This document shows positions 54,545 to 63,915 of a stretch of DNA of 64,000 bases, piece after piece. The stretch covers positions 1,364,001-1,428,000 of the forward strand of contig NZ_JAYERP010000001.1 in the NCBI RefSeq assembly GCF_034718895.1, given 5' to 3'. A program made the position numbers and the translations under genes. Positions within the stretch are counted from its first letter, which is position 1, and the number at the start of each line of letters is the position of its first letter. The notes beneath the pieces are model-generated. The model was given only the letters and a program-made list of their open reading frames with translations. It was not told the DNA's origin and did not search any database. The stretch is from Paenibacillus phoenicis. GTDB taxonomy: Bacteria > Bacillota > Bacilli > Paenibacillales > Paenibacillaceae.

Positions 54545-54561
54545 TGTTAGGATAACTTACA
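54545..54561. promoter_or_regulatory. Second GlnR box
   Basis: TGTTAGGATAACTTACA matches TGTNA-N7-TNACA. Its centre lies 29 bases from that of the first box, near three helix turns, and it overlaps the ynbB stop codon. Confidence 0.82.
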
Positions 54562-55810
54562 ACAAGTTGCGGTCTTTCATCGTCTGAAGTGCGGTGAGTA
54601 GGCCAAATTTAACATGAGAATACGTCAAACCGCCTTGCATATACGCAATATATGGCGCACGAATCGGAGCATCGGCAGACAATTCCAGGCTCCCGCCCTG
54701 AATAAACGTCCCGGCTGCCATAATCACCGGGTGATCATAGCCTGGCATATCCCAAGGCTCGGGCACGACATGGCCGTCCACTGCGGCTGCCCGCTGAATC
54801 CCCTGGACAAACGCAATTAATTGTTCCGGGGCGTCAAAGGCAATCGCCTGGATCAGATCGGTACGCCGATCCTGCCAAGCCGGCCGGCTTCGGAATCCTG
54901 CCCGCTCAAACAATGCCGCAGCCAGGATGGAGCCTTTAATGGCTTGTCCTACGATGGTTGGAGCCAAAAATAAGCCTTGATAAATGCCTCGCGTCGTTCC
55001 CAGCATCGCCCCTACCTCACCGCCAATGCCCGGTGCAGTCAATCGGTTGGATGCGAGTTTGACCAGGTCCTGCTTTCCGCAAATATATCCTCCAGTTTCC
55101 GCCAAGCCGCCACCCGGATTTTTAATCAGCGAGCCAGCAATCAAATCGGCTCCAACCTCCGTTGGTTCTTGTTCCTCGGTAAATTCACCATAGCAGTTAT
55201 CCACGAAGACAATCAGATCCGGCTTGATCTCTTTCACTCGGTGAACCATCTCACCGATCTGTTCAACGGAAAAAGAATCCCTCCAGTCGTAGCCGCGCGA
55301 GCGCTGAATCCCAATGACTTTGGTCTTATCGGTGATCTTGGTCTTCACGGTGTCCCAGTCGACTGTGCCGTCAGCCAGCAATGCAGCTTCGTGATACCGG
55401 ATGCCAAAATCCTGCAGCGAGCCGCTGCCGTCACCCGGCGTTCCGATCACTTTATGTAGTGTATCATATGGACGCCCCGTAATATAGAGCAGTTCGTCCC
55501 CGGGACGCAAGACCCCGAACAACGCTGTGGCAATCGTATGCGTGCCGGAAGCGAAATGCGGCCGTACCAGTGCGGCCTCCGCACCAAATACGTCCGCATA
55601 CACTAAATCCAACACTTCACGGCCCCGATCATTATAAGCATAACCGGTGGAAGCGGCAAAATGAAAATCGCTGACTTGATGACGTTGAAATGCTTCAATA
55701 ACCTTCCACTGGTTGTGATCGACGATCCGGTCGACCTCCCGGAACCGGCTTTCCACCTGACGTTCAGCGGCTTCCAGCCAATGTACGATTTCTTCCGAAA
55801 ATACTGCCAT
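54557..55810 (-). CDS. ynbB: Aluminum resistance/cystathionine beta-lyase-like PLP enzyme
   Basis: 417 residues, aminotransferase fold type I. PLP motifs: VRPHFASGTHTIATALFG, DNCYGEFTEEQEP and GSLIKNPGGGLA with the Schiff-base lysine. The family is annotated as aluminium resistance protein or methionine gamma-lyase-like; its true reaction is uncertain. It sits between the hflX remnant and glnR, as in B. subtilis. Confidence 0.92.
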   Translation of the reverse strand: MAVFSEEIVHWLEAAERQVESRFREVDRIVDHNQWKVIEAFQRHQVSDFHFAASTGYAYNDRGREVLDLVYADVFGAEAALVRPHFASGTHTIATALFGVLRPGDELLYITGRPYDTLHKVIGTPGDGSGSLQDFGIRYHEAALLADGTVDWDTVKTKITDKTKVIGIQRSRGYDWRDSFSVEQIGEMVHRVKEIKPDLIVFVDNCYGEFTEEQEPTEVGADLIAGSLIKNPGGGLAETGGYICGKQDLVKLASNRLTAPGIGGEVGAMLGTTRGIYQGLFLAPTIVGQAIKGSILAAALFERAGFRSRPAWQDRRTDLIQAIAFDAPEQLIAFVQGIQRAAAVDGHVVPEPWDMPGYDHPVIMAAGTFIQGGSLELSADAPIRAPYIAYMQGGLTYSHVKFGLLTALQTMKDRNLL

Positions 55811-55817
55811 TGTTACG

Positions 55818-56268
55818 TTATCTCTCCCTTAATCTATTCCATCGTTTGTCGTGATATCCGCAGGGGCTTCTTGTCAGGGCGATTTGCACTACCCCGTTGA
55901 CCTTCCGACACGCACGATGCAGTTGCCGGTGCCTCGTGACCCCCTCCAGCTGACGTTTCAACTCGCCGATCCGCCGGCGGATATGGCGGCGATCCGTTTC
56001 CAGCTGGCTTTCCCCCGGCCCCCGTGTGCCGATCCCGAAGCTCCAGCACTTTCCCTTTCCCGATCAACCAGCGGGGATCGGGCTTCTCACGATATTGGAC
56101 TACCGTAACTGCAACCTCTACCCCGCCCGTTTCGGCCAGCTGCACCAGTTCGGCCAGGGAGTAGTCAGAATTTATTCCACTTTGCTTCGTCTCCGACGTA
56201 ACCAAGCTGACTAATACGGCCACATCCGTTTGGTGGGTCGTCGTTTCATGCAAATGCACCTTCGACAT
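55818..56268 (-). pseudogene. hflX: GTPase HflX, degenerate with two internal deletions
   Basis: ATG 56268 follows AAGGAG and starts a normal HflX N-terminus (MSKVHLHETTTHQT ... [15 protein letters not shown]). The middle of the protein is missing; the sequence then resumes in another frame at [17 protein letters not shown] and runs through VNGVVQIAL, where the G1 loop should begin. The entire GTPase domain is absent and unrelated codons lead to a stop. In frame, the first part reads on as nonsense to a stop at 55834. HflX function is therefore lost from this locus. Confidence 0.88.
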
Positions 56269-56308
56269 GATCACTGCTCCTTCGAGGGGATCCAATGCGA
56301 TAATTCCA

Positions 56309-57292
56309 TTACGTTTTCTTCACATCCAGCTTCAGGTCTTCGGTTCGAATGGTCATCAGCTCCAGCTTGCCCGGGGAACCGCCGCCATATTGATTCAGCA
56401 GCCGAACCGCCTGCTGCCGAACAGACCGTTCAATCACGTTGCGGACATATCGGGCATTGCTGAACACCTGATCGCTTTCGCATTTTTCACGCAATAAATG
56501 CTGCTTTAGTTTGAGTATCGCCTGCGGCATCAAGATATAATCCCGCTCTTTCGCCATCCCCTCGGCAATTTGAATCAGCTGGTCGATCGTATAATCCGGA
56601 AAATCCATCTGAATCGGGAACCGGGACGGCAGCCCCGGGTTGGTGGACAGGAAGAAGTCCATTTCATCCGAGTATCCGGCAAGAATCAGGATAAATTGGT
56701 TTTTGTGATCCTCCATCGCTTTGACCAACGTATCGATTGCTTCTTTGCCAAAGTCCTTCTCTCCGCCGCGCGCCAAACTGTACGCCTCATCGATGAACAA
56801 AATGCCGCCAAGCGCTTTTTTGACCAAGTCGCGCGTTTTCTGCGCCGTATGGCCGATATATTCGCCAACCAGATCAGCACGCTCAACTTCAATGAGATGC
56901 CCTTTACTGAGCACACCCATCCGTTGAAACATTTTAGCGACGATTCGTGCCACCGTGGTTTTTCCAGTACCCGGATTGCCTTTAAACACCATATGGTACA
57001 CTTGGGCGCTGGATAGCAACCCCGCTTCCGAACGCATCGAGGCGATTTGCAAAAGCGCATATATCTCGTACATTAACTCTTTAATATGATCCAAGCCGAC
57101 CAGGTGATCCAGTTCCTTTTGGATTTCGGCAAAAATCCCTTGCTGCGGCAAACCTTTGGCCGACACCTGAGGTTCACTCTCGGCAATGGCCTGCGAGACG
57201 ACAGGCGGCTCGGTATTGCGGAGAATCACATTGATCTGACGCGACGGTCTCTCATCGGAAGAGCCGTTTCTGGCCATGACACGCCCAGACAT
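56309..57292 (-). CDS. spoVK: Stage V sporulation AAA+ ATPase SpoVK
   Basis: 327 residues. An N-terminal ~50 variable residues, then a CbbX-type AAA+ core: LVGLDHIKELM, Walker A FKGNPGTGKTTVAR, Walker B GILFIDEAYSLARG, arginine-finger region GLPSRFP and C-terminal lid SNARYVRNVIERSVRQQ. It acts in spore maturation in Bacillus. AGAGGTGA precedes the ATG. Confidence 0.93.
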   Translation of the reverse strand: MSGRVMARNGSSDERPSRQINVILRNTEPPVVSQAIAESEPQVSAKGLPQQGIFAEIQKELDHLVGLDHIKELMYEIYALLQIASMRSEAGLLSSAQVYHMVFKGNPGTGKTTVARIVAKMFQRMGVLSKGHLIEVERADLVGEYIGHTAQKTRDLVKKALGGILFIDEAYSLARGGEKDFGKEAIDTLVKAMEDHKNQFILILAGYSDEMDFFLSTNPGLPSRFPIQMDFPDYTIDQLIQIAEGMAKERDYILMPQAILKLKQHLLREKCESDQVFSNARYVRNVIERSVRQQAVRLLNQYGGGSPGKLELMTIRTEDLKLDVKKT

Positions 57293-57400
57293 AGGTAATC
57301 ACCTCTTTATAAGGGTAGGGCTGAGAGGAAGTATATATCCCAATCTACGGAACACACATCTAAATGTATTCTCTCTCCCTGTCCGTTATTAGAAGTTTTG

Positions 57401-58086
57401 TCATGAGATCAGGCCGATGGCTAATCCTAATTGATCGAGCTTCCATTTCGTATACGCCAAAATCTCCCGGAACGTATTGGGAAGCGGCTTCAGCACCTTA
57501 GAGGAAGTTAACGACAAGCGGGGTTGCTCGTAATTTAACGCTTGAGCGATTTCATAAGCACGGTTTCCGTGAAACGTGTGGGTCACGATCAATACAGAGG
57601 TAAACCCCCGCTCCTTTAAGATCTCTTGGCTAAATTTAAGATTCTCATAGGTACTAGTTGCCTTGTTCTCAAGCAGCATCTTCTCCCGCGGAACTCCATG
57701 CTGTTCCAAGTAGTTCGCCATACCTTCCGCTTGGTATATTGGGAGGTTGCCGTATCCAACCCTCCGGTCAGAAGAAACCATTGAAATTTGCCCGCCTTGT
57801 AATCCTTCAGGCTTTGATCCAAACGCTCCCGAAGCCCCGGGCTCGGCTCGTCCCCCCAGAGGGCTGCTCCCAGAACGATGCCCACCTCAGCCGGATCGGA
57901 TAAATCGGAGCTCGCCGCCGGATTCCGCTCAATGCTGCCGATCTGGACTAATACATACAACATCCATCCGATCCCAAGCAAAATCACCACAAGCCCCCAG
58001 CGATAGATCCGTTTCCTCACGCGCCCTTTACGCTGGTTTGGCCGCATCGGCATCCGTATGATTTCGTTTGGTTTGGCATTACGCAT
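57401..58086 (-). pseudogene. YdcF/SanA-like membrane protein with a one-base frameshift
   Basis: ATG 58086 follows GGGGGG by seven bases. The first frame gives a membrane helix (WGLVVILLGIGWMLYVLVQI) and the family start EVGIVLGAALWGDEPSPGLRERLDQSL ... FLLTGG. The rest of the DUF218 domain continues in another frame (YGNLPIYQAEGMANYLEQ ... VLIVTHTFHG ...). Adding one G to the run of three at 57760-57762 would join them in frame as TGGVGYGNLPIYQ. This may be a real mutation, a switchable run or a sequencing error. It lies three bases after the DUF402 gene. Confidence 0.85.
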
Positions 58087-58089
58087 GGT

Positions 58090-58650
58090 TTATCCCCCCG
58101 ATTGATTCGGTTCCGAAGTCATAAATCCGCTCTGGTAATGATCTAGAGACAGGCGGAAATAGGGGAAACGCCGTTCCTTAATGTCATGAAGTAATCGCTG
58201 GGCCGTTTCCGTTGCCAGATCATAGTCTTTTACCGATATAAGGCCTTTCGATAAAGCTTCGTCCAGTTCGTCTTCATCCAAGAGGAACACTTCACGATTT
58301 TTGAGTACGACGATATCCAGATACAAATCATCAAACCAGGGCACGCCCTGATCCGTAACGCCTTGCGTCTTACAAATATCGATGTACCACTCCACGATCT
58401 CGCCTTGATCATCAAACATCGCCGTCACTACGAAATGGGCACCTTTGGGATAATACTGCAGCCAGGTATAACCCTTGTCAGCGATCCGAAAAGTATGTCC
58501 CCCGTAGGTTTTCCATAACGGATCACGCAAGGCGAAAATACTGTACAGCGTGACATATCCCGTAAACTCATCGCTCTCCACATACTTGGATTTGAATTGA
58601 CGATGGGTCACACGGCGCCAATTCGCGCGGTCTCCGAATTTTCGCTTCAT
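58090..58650 (-). CDS. DUF402 domain protein
   Basis: 186 residues from ATG 58650 (MKRKFGDRANWRR), nine bases behind AAAGGG; the frame opens 35 codons earlier over a terminator-like hairpin. DUF402 hallmarks: DKGYTWLQYYPKGAHF, EWYIDICKTQGV, WFDDLYLDIVVLKNREVFLLDEDELDEAL. Relatives are nucleoside phosphatases or RNA-associated proteins; activity unknown. Probably cotranscribed with the broken YdcF-like gene. Confidence 0.88.
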   Translation of the reverse strand: MKRKFGDRANWRRVTHRQFKSKYVESDEFTGYVTLYSIFALRDPLWKTYGGHTFRIADKGYTWLQYYPKGAHFVVTAMFDDQGEIVEWYIDICKTQGVTDQGVPWFDDLYLDIVVLKNREVFLLDEDELDEALSKGLISVKDYDLATETAQRLLHDIKERRFPYFRLSLDHYQSGFMTSEPNQSGG

Positions 58651-58729
58651 AAATAAGATCCCTTTCAACACAATGTAATAACAGCTTACCATATTTGAAA
58701 GAGAGTCACAAAAACCATTTTCCCATAAG

Positions 58730-58766
58730 AAAAACGTCTGTCGACGTACATTCAATGTAGACAGAC
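58730..58766 (-). terminator. Terminator-like hairpin
   Basis: GTCTGTC and GACAGAC arms with internal TACATT/ATGTA pairing and five T on the minus strand. It lies between the PBP terminator and the DUF402 start. Confidence 0.6.
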
Positions 58767-58837
58767 CGCGTTTAGCGGAAGTTTTTCTTGCGATATCAGG
58801 ATGCCAATGCCCCGAAGTTTATACTTTCTGATATCTT

Positions 58838-58880
58838 AAAAAACAACCCCCAGTCACGCCTACGCGAGGACTGAGGGTTG
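58838..58880 (-). terminator. Intrinsic terminator of the PBP gene
   Basis: CAACCC and CAGTC segments pair with GACTG and GGGTTG; the minus strand then has six T. Confidence 0.82.
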
Positions 58881-58914
58881 ATTCGCTTGAACAAAGACAG
58901 CAGATGAACAGCCG

Positions 58915-61524
58915 TTATCCTCCGGTTCCTACGGTTCCGTCCGTAGTTCCTGCTGGAATATCCGTGTTGCCGGTTCCGTCCCCGCCATCGGCCGGCGGAA
59001 CGATCACACCTCCGTCATCATCATCCATGGGGAGATCATCCGTTGGGTTCCCGGTGTTGCCTCCCCCGTTGCCTTGTCCGTTACCGTTGTTCCCATTCGA
59101 ACCGTCATTACCGTTTCCATTCCCATTGCCATTTCCTCCATTGTTCTGGCCATTCCCATTCCCTTGGCCATTTCCTGGCGGGAAGCCTTGATCTCCGCCT
59201 CCGCCGTCGGGCAGATTAGGATCAAGAGGAGTACCTGGATCCGGTCCAACAGGCGTTTCGTCGGTTGGCGGCTCCACGCTGTCGATCAGCACTTGAGCAT
59301 TGTTCGAAGGTTCGCTCTCCACCGCATTTACCGGATCATACGCCGTGACGTAATACACATAGCCGGTACCCGGCGTGACGCTGATATCTTCAGCCTCGGT
59401 CGTCACGGAATCCATAATATGAGTGAAGCTGGATTCGGATGCTTCCCGGCGGTAAATACGATATACCGCATCCGCGGTTTCAACGCCGGTCCAGCTGAGG
59501 GATACCGCTCCCGTATCCGGATTATAGGAGGCATTTAAACCTGTTGGCGCTGCGATTTCTGGCTCCTCCGGCTCTTCCGGCTGCAGGTTCTTCGGAACCG
59601 GGAACGGCTTCACAGGCTCGCCCTTCAGCGCTTCCTTCATGACGGCGGCAAACAAGGCCGCGGTCTGGCCGCTGCTTCCGTTCAGCAAATGATCTTTGTC
59701 CGGCTTATCGTACCCCATCCAGACAGCCCCGGTCCACTCCGGTGTATAACCGACAAACCAGACATCACGGTTTTTGCTGCTCTTCAGCCCCGGGATCCCG
59801 TGTTGCGTTGTCCCTGTCTTACCGGCAACCGGGCGATCCAATTTAGCTCGTTTCCCGGTACCGTCGTTAACGACGTTTTGCAACATCGTGGTCATGTAAT
59901 AAGCCGTTTGTTCACTGATGACCCGTTTTGGCTTAGGCGCATTGTATTTATATTTCTCCACGCCGTTGTGGTCAACAATCGATTTGATCGAGTATGGCTG
60001 ATTGTACAGACCGCCATTGGCGAATACGCTGTAGGCACCGGCCATTTCGAGCGTGTTCGTACCGTAGGTTAAACCGCCCAGTGCGATGGCCAAGTTGCGG
60101 TCATTTTTGTCCATTTTAATCCCCATCGCCTCGGCATATTTGACCCCGGTGCTTACGCCAATTTCGTTCAGCAACCAGACGGCTGGGATATTCTCGGACT
60201 TCGTCAAAGCATCAGTCATGTTGATCGTCTTGGAATATCCATGCAGGTTCGTTGGGCAATAGTCGCCAAAGCACTGCTTCTCATTGCTGATCTGCGAGTT
60301 TGGCGTAAATTTGCCGGATTCCAGAGCCGGCGCATACGATACGATCGGCTTAAACGCCGAGCCCGGTTGACGGCGGCTGTCCAGCCGGCTGAACCCTTTA
60401 CGCTGGTAATCCCGGCCGCCCAGCAATGCGACGAGACTGCCATTTTGGTGGTTCATGATAACCATAGAAGCTTGGACTTGTTGGTCATCCTTGCTCTTCT
60501 CAAAATAATCGTCATTGGCGAAGGCTTTCTCCAACGCTTTCTGCGCTTTCGCATCCATCGTCGTGTAGATCTTGTAGCCGCCGCGGTTCAATTCGTCTTC
60601 GGTTAACCCAAATTTCTCCTCGGCTTCTTCCACGACATAGTCTTTAAAGGCGAGATAGCTTTGATTGGTGGCCGGCGGCTCGTAGTTGTAATCCACCGCC
60701 TTAGCTTCGTCCCGTTGCTCTGCCGTAATATATCCTTCCTGATACATCAGCTCGAGTACCACTGCGCGACGTTCCTTGGACAGTTCAGGGTTTTTGAGCG
60801 GATTGTATCGGGACGGTCCCTTCGGCATCGCCGCTAACGTAGCCATTTCCCACAAGTCGAGTTTATTCAAATCGCTTTTGCCGAAATAACGAATCGATGC
60901 TGCCTTGATTCCATATACCGTACCACCGAAATTGATCCGGTTCAAATATAAGGTCAGGATTTCATCCTTCGTTCTGTGGCGTTCCAAGGCCAAGGCAATC
61001 GACATTTCCGTCGCCTTCCGGAAGAACGTTTTGTCCGCGCTCAAGAAAATGTTCTTGGCCAGCTGCTGGGTGATCGTACTGCCGCCTTCAACCAGGGAGC
61101 GGGCCACGATATCTTTCACAGCCGCCCGGCCGATCGACCATAAATCCACACCCTTATGATCGAAGAAACGACGGTCTTCCGTTGCCACGAACGCTTGCTT
61201 CAGCAGCTCCGGAATCTGGTCTGATTCCACGGGTTCGCTTTTGTCGATGGACAATTCGCCCATCAGTACCCCGTTGCGGTCATAGACCTTCGTCGTTTCG
61301 TAAACCATCAGCTTGTCCTCATTTTGCATCAGGATCTTCTCGCCGCTGACCGTAATGTACATATAGCCTGCAATTGCGCAGAAAACCGCAAAAGCAATCG
61401 TAAAAAATGAAGTCCATAACACGCGTTTGGCCGTCAGCTTTCTCTTTTTATGAGCTTTCGGCGCTTTGTTCTTTTTGTCCGGCTTGCCGCTTCTTTGCAG
61501 CCTGGATGGGCGTTGGCTAGACAT
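58915..61524 (-). CDS. Class A penicillin-binding protein with FN3 domain and Gly/Asn tail
   Basis: 869 residues from ATG 61524 (MSSQRPSRLQRSG); GGGAG is 12 bases upstream and earlier ATGs lack a site. One membrane helix (~30-60). Transglycosylase: ATEDRRFFDHKGVD, GGSTITQQLAKN, RKATEMSIALALER. Transpeptidase: SRRQPGSAFKP (nucleophile Ser), KSENIPAVW, KTGTTQHG. After ~675, an FN3 domain (APTGLNASY ... YVYYVTAYDP), then ~110 residues dominated by Gly, Asn, Asp and Pro. It polymerises and cross-links peptidoglycan outside the membrane. Confidence 0.93.
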   Translation of the reverse strand: MSSQRPSRLQRSGKPDKKNKAPKAHKKRKLTAKRVLWTSFFTIAFAVFCAIAGYMYITVSGEKILMQNEDKLMVYETTKVYDRNGVLMGELSIDKSEPVESDQIPELLKQAFVATEDRRFFDHKGVDLWSIGRAAVKDIVARSLVEGGSTITQQLAKNIFLSADKTFFRKATEMSIALALERHRTKDEILTLYLNRINFGGTVYGIKAASIRYFGKSDLNKLDLWEMATLAAMPKGPSRYNPLKNPELSKERRAVVLELMYQEGYITAEQRDEAKAVDYNYEPPATNQSYLAFKDYVVEEAEEKFGLTEDELNRGGYKIYTTMDAKAQKALEKAFANDDYFEKSKDDQQVQASMVIMNHQNGSLVALLGGRDYQRKGFSRLDSRRQPGSAFKPIVSYAPALESGKFTPNSQISNEKQCFGDYCPTNLHGYSKTINMTDALTKSENIPAVWLLNEIGVSTGVKYAEAMGIKMDKNDRNLAIALGGLTYGTNTLEMAGAYSVFANGGLYNQPYSIKSIVDHNGVEKYKYNAPKPKRVISEQTAYYMTTMLQNVVNDGTGKRAKLDRPVAGKTGTTQHGIPGLKSSKNRDVWFVGYTPEWTGAVWMGYDKPDKDHLLNGSSGQTAALFAAVMKEALKGEPVKPFPVPKNLQPEEPEEPEIAAPTGLNASYNPDTGAVSLSWTGVETADAVYRIYRREASESSFTHIMDSVTTEAEDISVTPGTGYVYYVTAYDPVNAVESEPSNNAQVLIDSVEPPTDETPVGPDPGTPLDPNLPDGGGGDQGFPPGNGQGNGNGQNNGGNGNGNGNGNDGSNGNNGNGQGNGGGNTGNPTDDLPMDDDDGGVIVPPADGGDGTGNTDIPAGTTDGTVGTGG

Positions 61525-61883
61525 GGTTTGTTCTGACTCCCTTCCTGCCATTTCGCTTAAGTCGATGTTCAAAAATCGGCCACATGCGGTTGTTCTCTCT
61601 ATCATGTGCGTGAATGGAAGTTACCAACCACGCCCAGAGTTCAGCGGCGTAAGGCGCAGGGCCTTCCGCTTTGAACCTATCATATCACCGCACAAGCGTT
61701 CGTTCGATGATGGAATCGATGACAGCAGAGTGATTTTTGAACATCACCTGACCGAACGACTTCGGCAGGTCCTAAGCTCCTGGCTTAAAAGTGCCTGGAA
61801 AGAAAAGAACAACCTTGGTTCAGGTTGCTCCATCTTCATCCTATACTCTTAACGTATTGAAGTTCAAAAAGTTTCAGCCTGAT
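61525..61883. other. Intergenic region of about 360 bases between hfq and the PBP gene
   Basis: On the minus strand it holds the hfq terminator (61797-61829) and a 10-bp hairpin at 61746-61770 (ACCTG/CAGGT and CCGAA/TTCGG). No supported reading frame was found, and no clear promoter for the PBP gene. The rest shows nothing recognisable. Confidence 0.6.
61797..61829 (-). terminator. Intrinsic terminator of hfq
   Basis: GCAACCT pairs with AGGTTGT on the minus strand, followed by TTCTTTTCTTT. Confidence 0.65.
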
Positions 61884-62123
61884 TTAATCCTCGTTTTGCG
61901 ATTCCTGCATGAGCGATACATTCCGCAGCGGCTGGAACGTCGAGATCGCGTGCTTGTACACCATTTGCTGGCGGCCATCGCTGTCAATGACGATCGTGAA
62001 GTTGTCAAACGCTTTAATCGTCCCTCTGATCTGGAAGCCGTTCGTCAAAAATACGGTGACCGGGATGCTCTCTTTCCGTAATTGGTTCAAAAATGTATCC
62101 TGGATGTTAATGGTCTTATTCAT
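61884..62123 (-). CDS. hfq: RNA chaperone Hfq
   Basis: 79 residues from ATG 62123 ([18 protein letters not shown]), just behind GGGGGT. Sm1 motif [21 protein letters not shown] and Sm2 [12 protein letters not shown] are intact. It forms a ring that binds small RNAs and mRNAs. 24 bases downstream of miaA, the common order. Confidence 0.97.
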   Translation of the reverse strand: MNKTINIQDTFLNQLRKESIPVTVFLTNGFQIRGTIKAFDNFTIVIDSDGRQQMVYKHAISTFQPLRNVSLMQESQNED

Positions 62124-62147
62124 AGCCGTACCCCCAATAGGAATCAA

Positions 62148-63122
62148 TTAGTGTTTAGAATTATATTCAAGATCAGCGGGAAACTTTCCTGCTATTATAG
62201 CATGGGCCGCCGCCAAAATCCCGGAAAAATTTTCGCCGTCGCCGACGTCAATCCAGTTGATATCCTTCATGTGGCGGAACCAGGAAAGCTGTCTCTTGGC
62301 AAATCGGCGTGTATCCCGTTTCAGCTTCTCCACCGCAGCTTCCAACGGAACGCCGTCCACCAGATGTTCGACGATTTCCTTATACCCCAGACCTTGCATC
62401 GAAACGGCATCGCGGCTGTATCCTTTCCGCAGGAGTCCGCGAACTTCATCCACAAGGCCAAGCCGCAGCATCTCGTCAATTCGCCGCTCAATACGTTTAT
62501 AAAGCATTTGACGGTCCATTGTCAAACCGATGAGGCAAAGCTCATAAGGGGATTGCTTCTGCTGTTTCTCAAGCTGGGACGATAACGTCTCTCCTGTTAT
62601 ACGAAAAATCTCCAACGCCCGTATCACCCGACGCACATCGTTGGGATGCAGACGTTCGGCCGATTTGGGATCGACCTCCGCCAATTTGGCATGCAACGCT
62701 TGGACGCCATAGGTTTCAGCGAACGCTTGCTGCCGGGCGCGGAATTCTTCGTCCGCCCCCGCTTCCGTAAACTGAAACTCATAACAGACCGATTCGATGT
62801 ACAACCCCGTCCCGCCAACGATAAAAGGCAGATGCCCGCGCTCGGTAATCTCCGGGATCAGCTTACGGCACCACTCCTGAAATAAAGCGACGGAAAACGG
62901 TTCGTCAGGATCCAGCACATCGATGAGATGATGCGGAATGCCGCCCATTTCTTCCTTGGTGATTTTTGCGGTGCCGATGTCCATCCCCCGGTAGACCTGC
63001 ATGGAATCGCCGGAAATGATTTCGCAAGACAGGTCCCGCGCCAGCTCGATGCTGAGCTTCGTTTTGCCGACCGCTGTTGGGCCGAGCAGCACAAGCAGTT
63101 TCGGTTTATCGTTTCGGGTCAA
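62148..63122 (-). CDS. miaA: tRNA dimethylallyltransferase
   Basis: 324 residues. P-loop GPTAVGKTKLS, SGDSMQVYRGMDIGTAK, FIVGGTGLYI, and LHPNDVRRVIRALEI. It adds the dimethylallyl group to A37 of tRNAs that read codons starting with U. Its start overlaps the preceding methyltransferase gene by 17 bases. Transcribed together with mutL upstream and hfq downstream. Confidence 0.97.
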   Translation of the reverse strand: MTRNDKPKLLVLLGPTAVGKTKLSIELARDLSCEIISGDSMQVYRGMDIGTAKITKEEMGGIPHHLIDVLDPDEPFSVALFQEWCRKLIPEITERGHLPFIVGGTGLYIESVCYEFQFTEAGADEEFRARQQAFAETYGVQALHAKLAEVDPKSAERLHPNDVRRVIRALEIFRITGETLSSQLEKQQKQSPYELCLIGLTMDRQMLYKRIERRIDEMLRLGLVDEVRGLLRKGYSRDAVSMQGLGYKEIVEHLVDGVPLEAAVEKLKRDTRRFAKRQLSWFRHMKDINWIDVGDGENFSGILAAAHAIIAGKFPADLEYNSKH

Positions 63123-63891
63123 GCGAAATCACTCCATAAGCAATTTTAGTATGGGAGCGGTTGATCGCCTGAAACCCAAGTCGATCAAATTCACTGCTCC
63201 CGCGCTTCTCTTTCAGGACAACCGCTTTCCGAGCAACCCGGCAAGCCTCCTTCACCGCCTCCGGATCGAGTTGGTTCGGATTGGCAAACGCCCGCAGCGG
63301 TGAAATGGACGACGATTCCGTGATGGGATCGCGGAACATCGGGTCGAAGTAAACGATATCTGCGCTCTTGTCGGGCATCGCCCGGAGCGCGTCCAAGTGG
63401 TTCGTATGTACTGGTTCGATCCGCCGCAGCGCTTCGTCAAAAGCCGGCAGACCGGACTCGTAGTGCTTCAGCCCTTCGTACAGCAAGGCCCAAAGCGGCA
63501 AGGAATCCTCCAAGGCCAATACCTTCCCCTCAGCCCCTGCGGCAATCGAAAAGATCATCGCATCGGCCCCGAGTCCTGCCGTACCATCGATGATGACGTC
63601 GCCGGGAACCACTCCGGCAGCGTCCAGCATCGCGTCGCTTTCCCCTTTAAACAGCCGTTTCGCCCGGACAAACGCCATGCTGGGGTGAAACGTCATCGTT
63701 TCCCGGCCGGTCCGATGCAGACGGGCTCCTTGCTCCAGGACCACCAGAATGTCGCTGTCGCCATGACGTTCGGCCAACCGGGCGAGCGATGTCCGGCCGC
63801 GCGGGACATACGGAACGCGGGCCAACTGGGCTAGTTCCCGCGCCCTGAGCACGACGGCGGGCGATTCATGGTCTCCCGTGGTAATTAACAT
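63106..63891 (-). CDS. RsmJ-type SAM-dependent methyltransferase
   Basis: 261 residues. SAM site DGTAGLGADAMIFS, and DIVYFDPMFRDP as motif IV. The sequence fits the PF04445 group to which 16S rRNA m2G1516 methyltransferase RsmJ belongs; Firmicute members keep a distinct N-terminal ~85 residues. Exact target not shown. It lies 24 bases after mutL. Confidence 0.85.
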   Translation of the reverse strand: MLITTGDHESPAVVLRARELAQLARVPYVPRGRTSLARLAERHGDSDILVVLEQGARLHRTGRETMTFHPSMAFVRAKRLFKGESDAMLDAAGVVPGDVIIDGTAGLGADAMIFSIAAGAEGKVLALEDSLPLWALLYEGLKHYESGLPAFDEALRRIEPVHTNHLDALRAMPDKSADIVYFDPMFRDPITESSSISPLRAFANPNQLDPEAVKEACRVARKAVVLKEKRGSSEFDRLGFQAINRSHTKIAYGVISLDPKR

Positions 63892-63915
63892 GATGAATTC
63901 CTCCGTTTGCGTTGG

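Noticed and set aside
57401-57781. Separate 126-residue gene
   Set aside because: It is the second half of the YdcF-like domain continuing the upstream frame, so it is part of a frameshifted gene.
61525-61883. 31-codon minus-strand frame beginning MKMEQPEPR after hfq
   Set aside because: No convincing ribosome binding site, and it includes the terminator hairpin.
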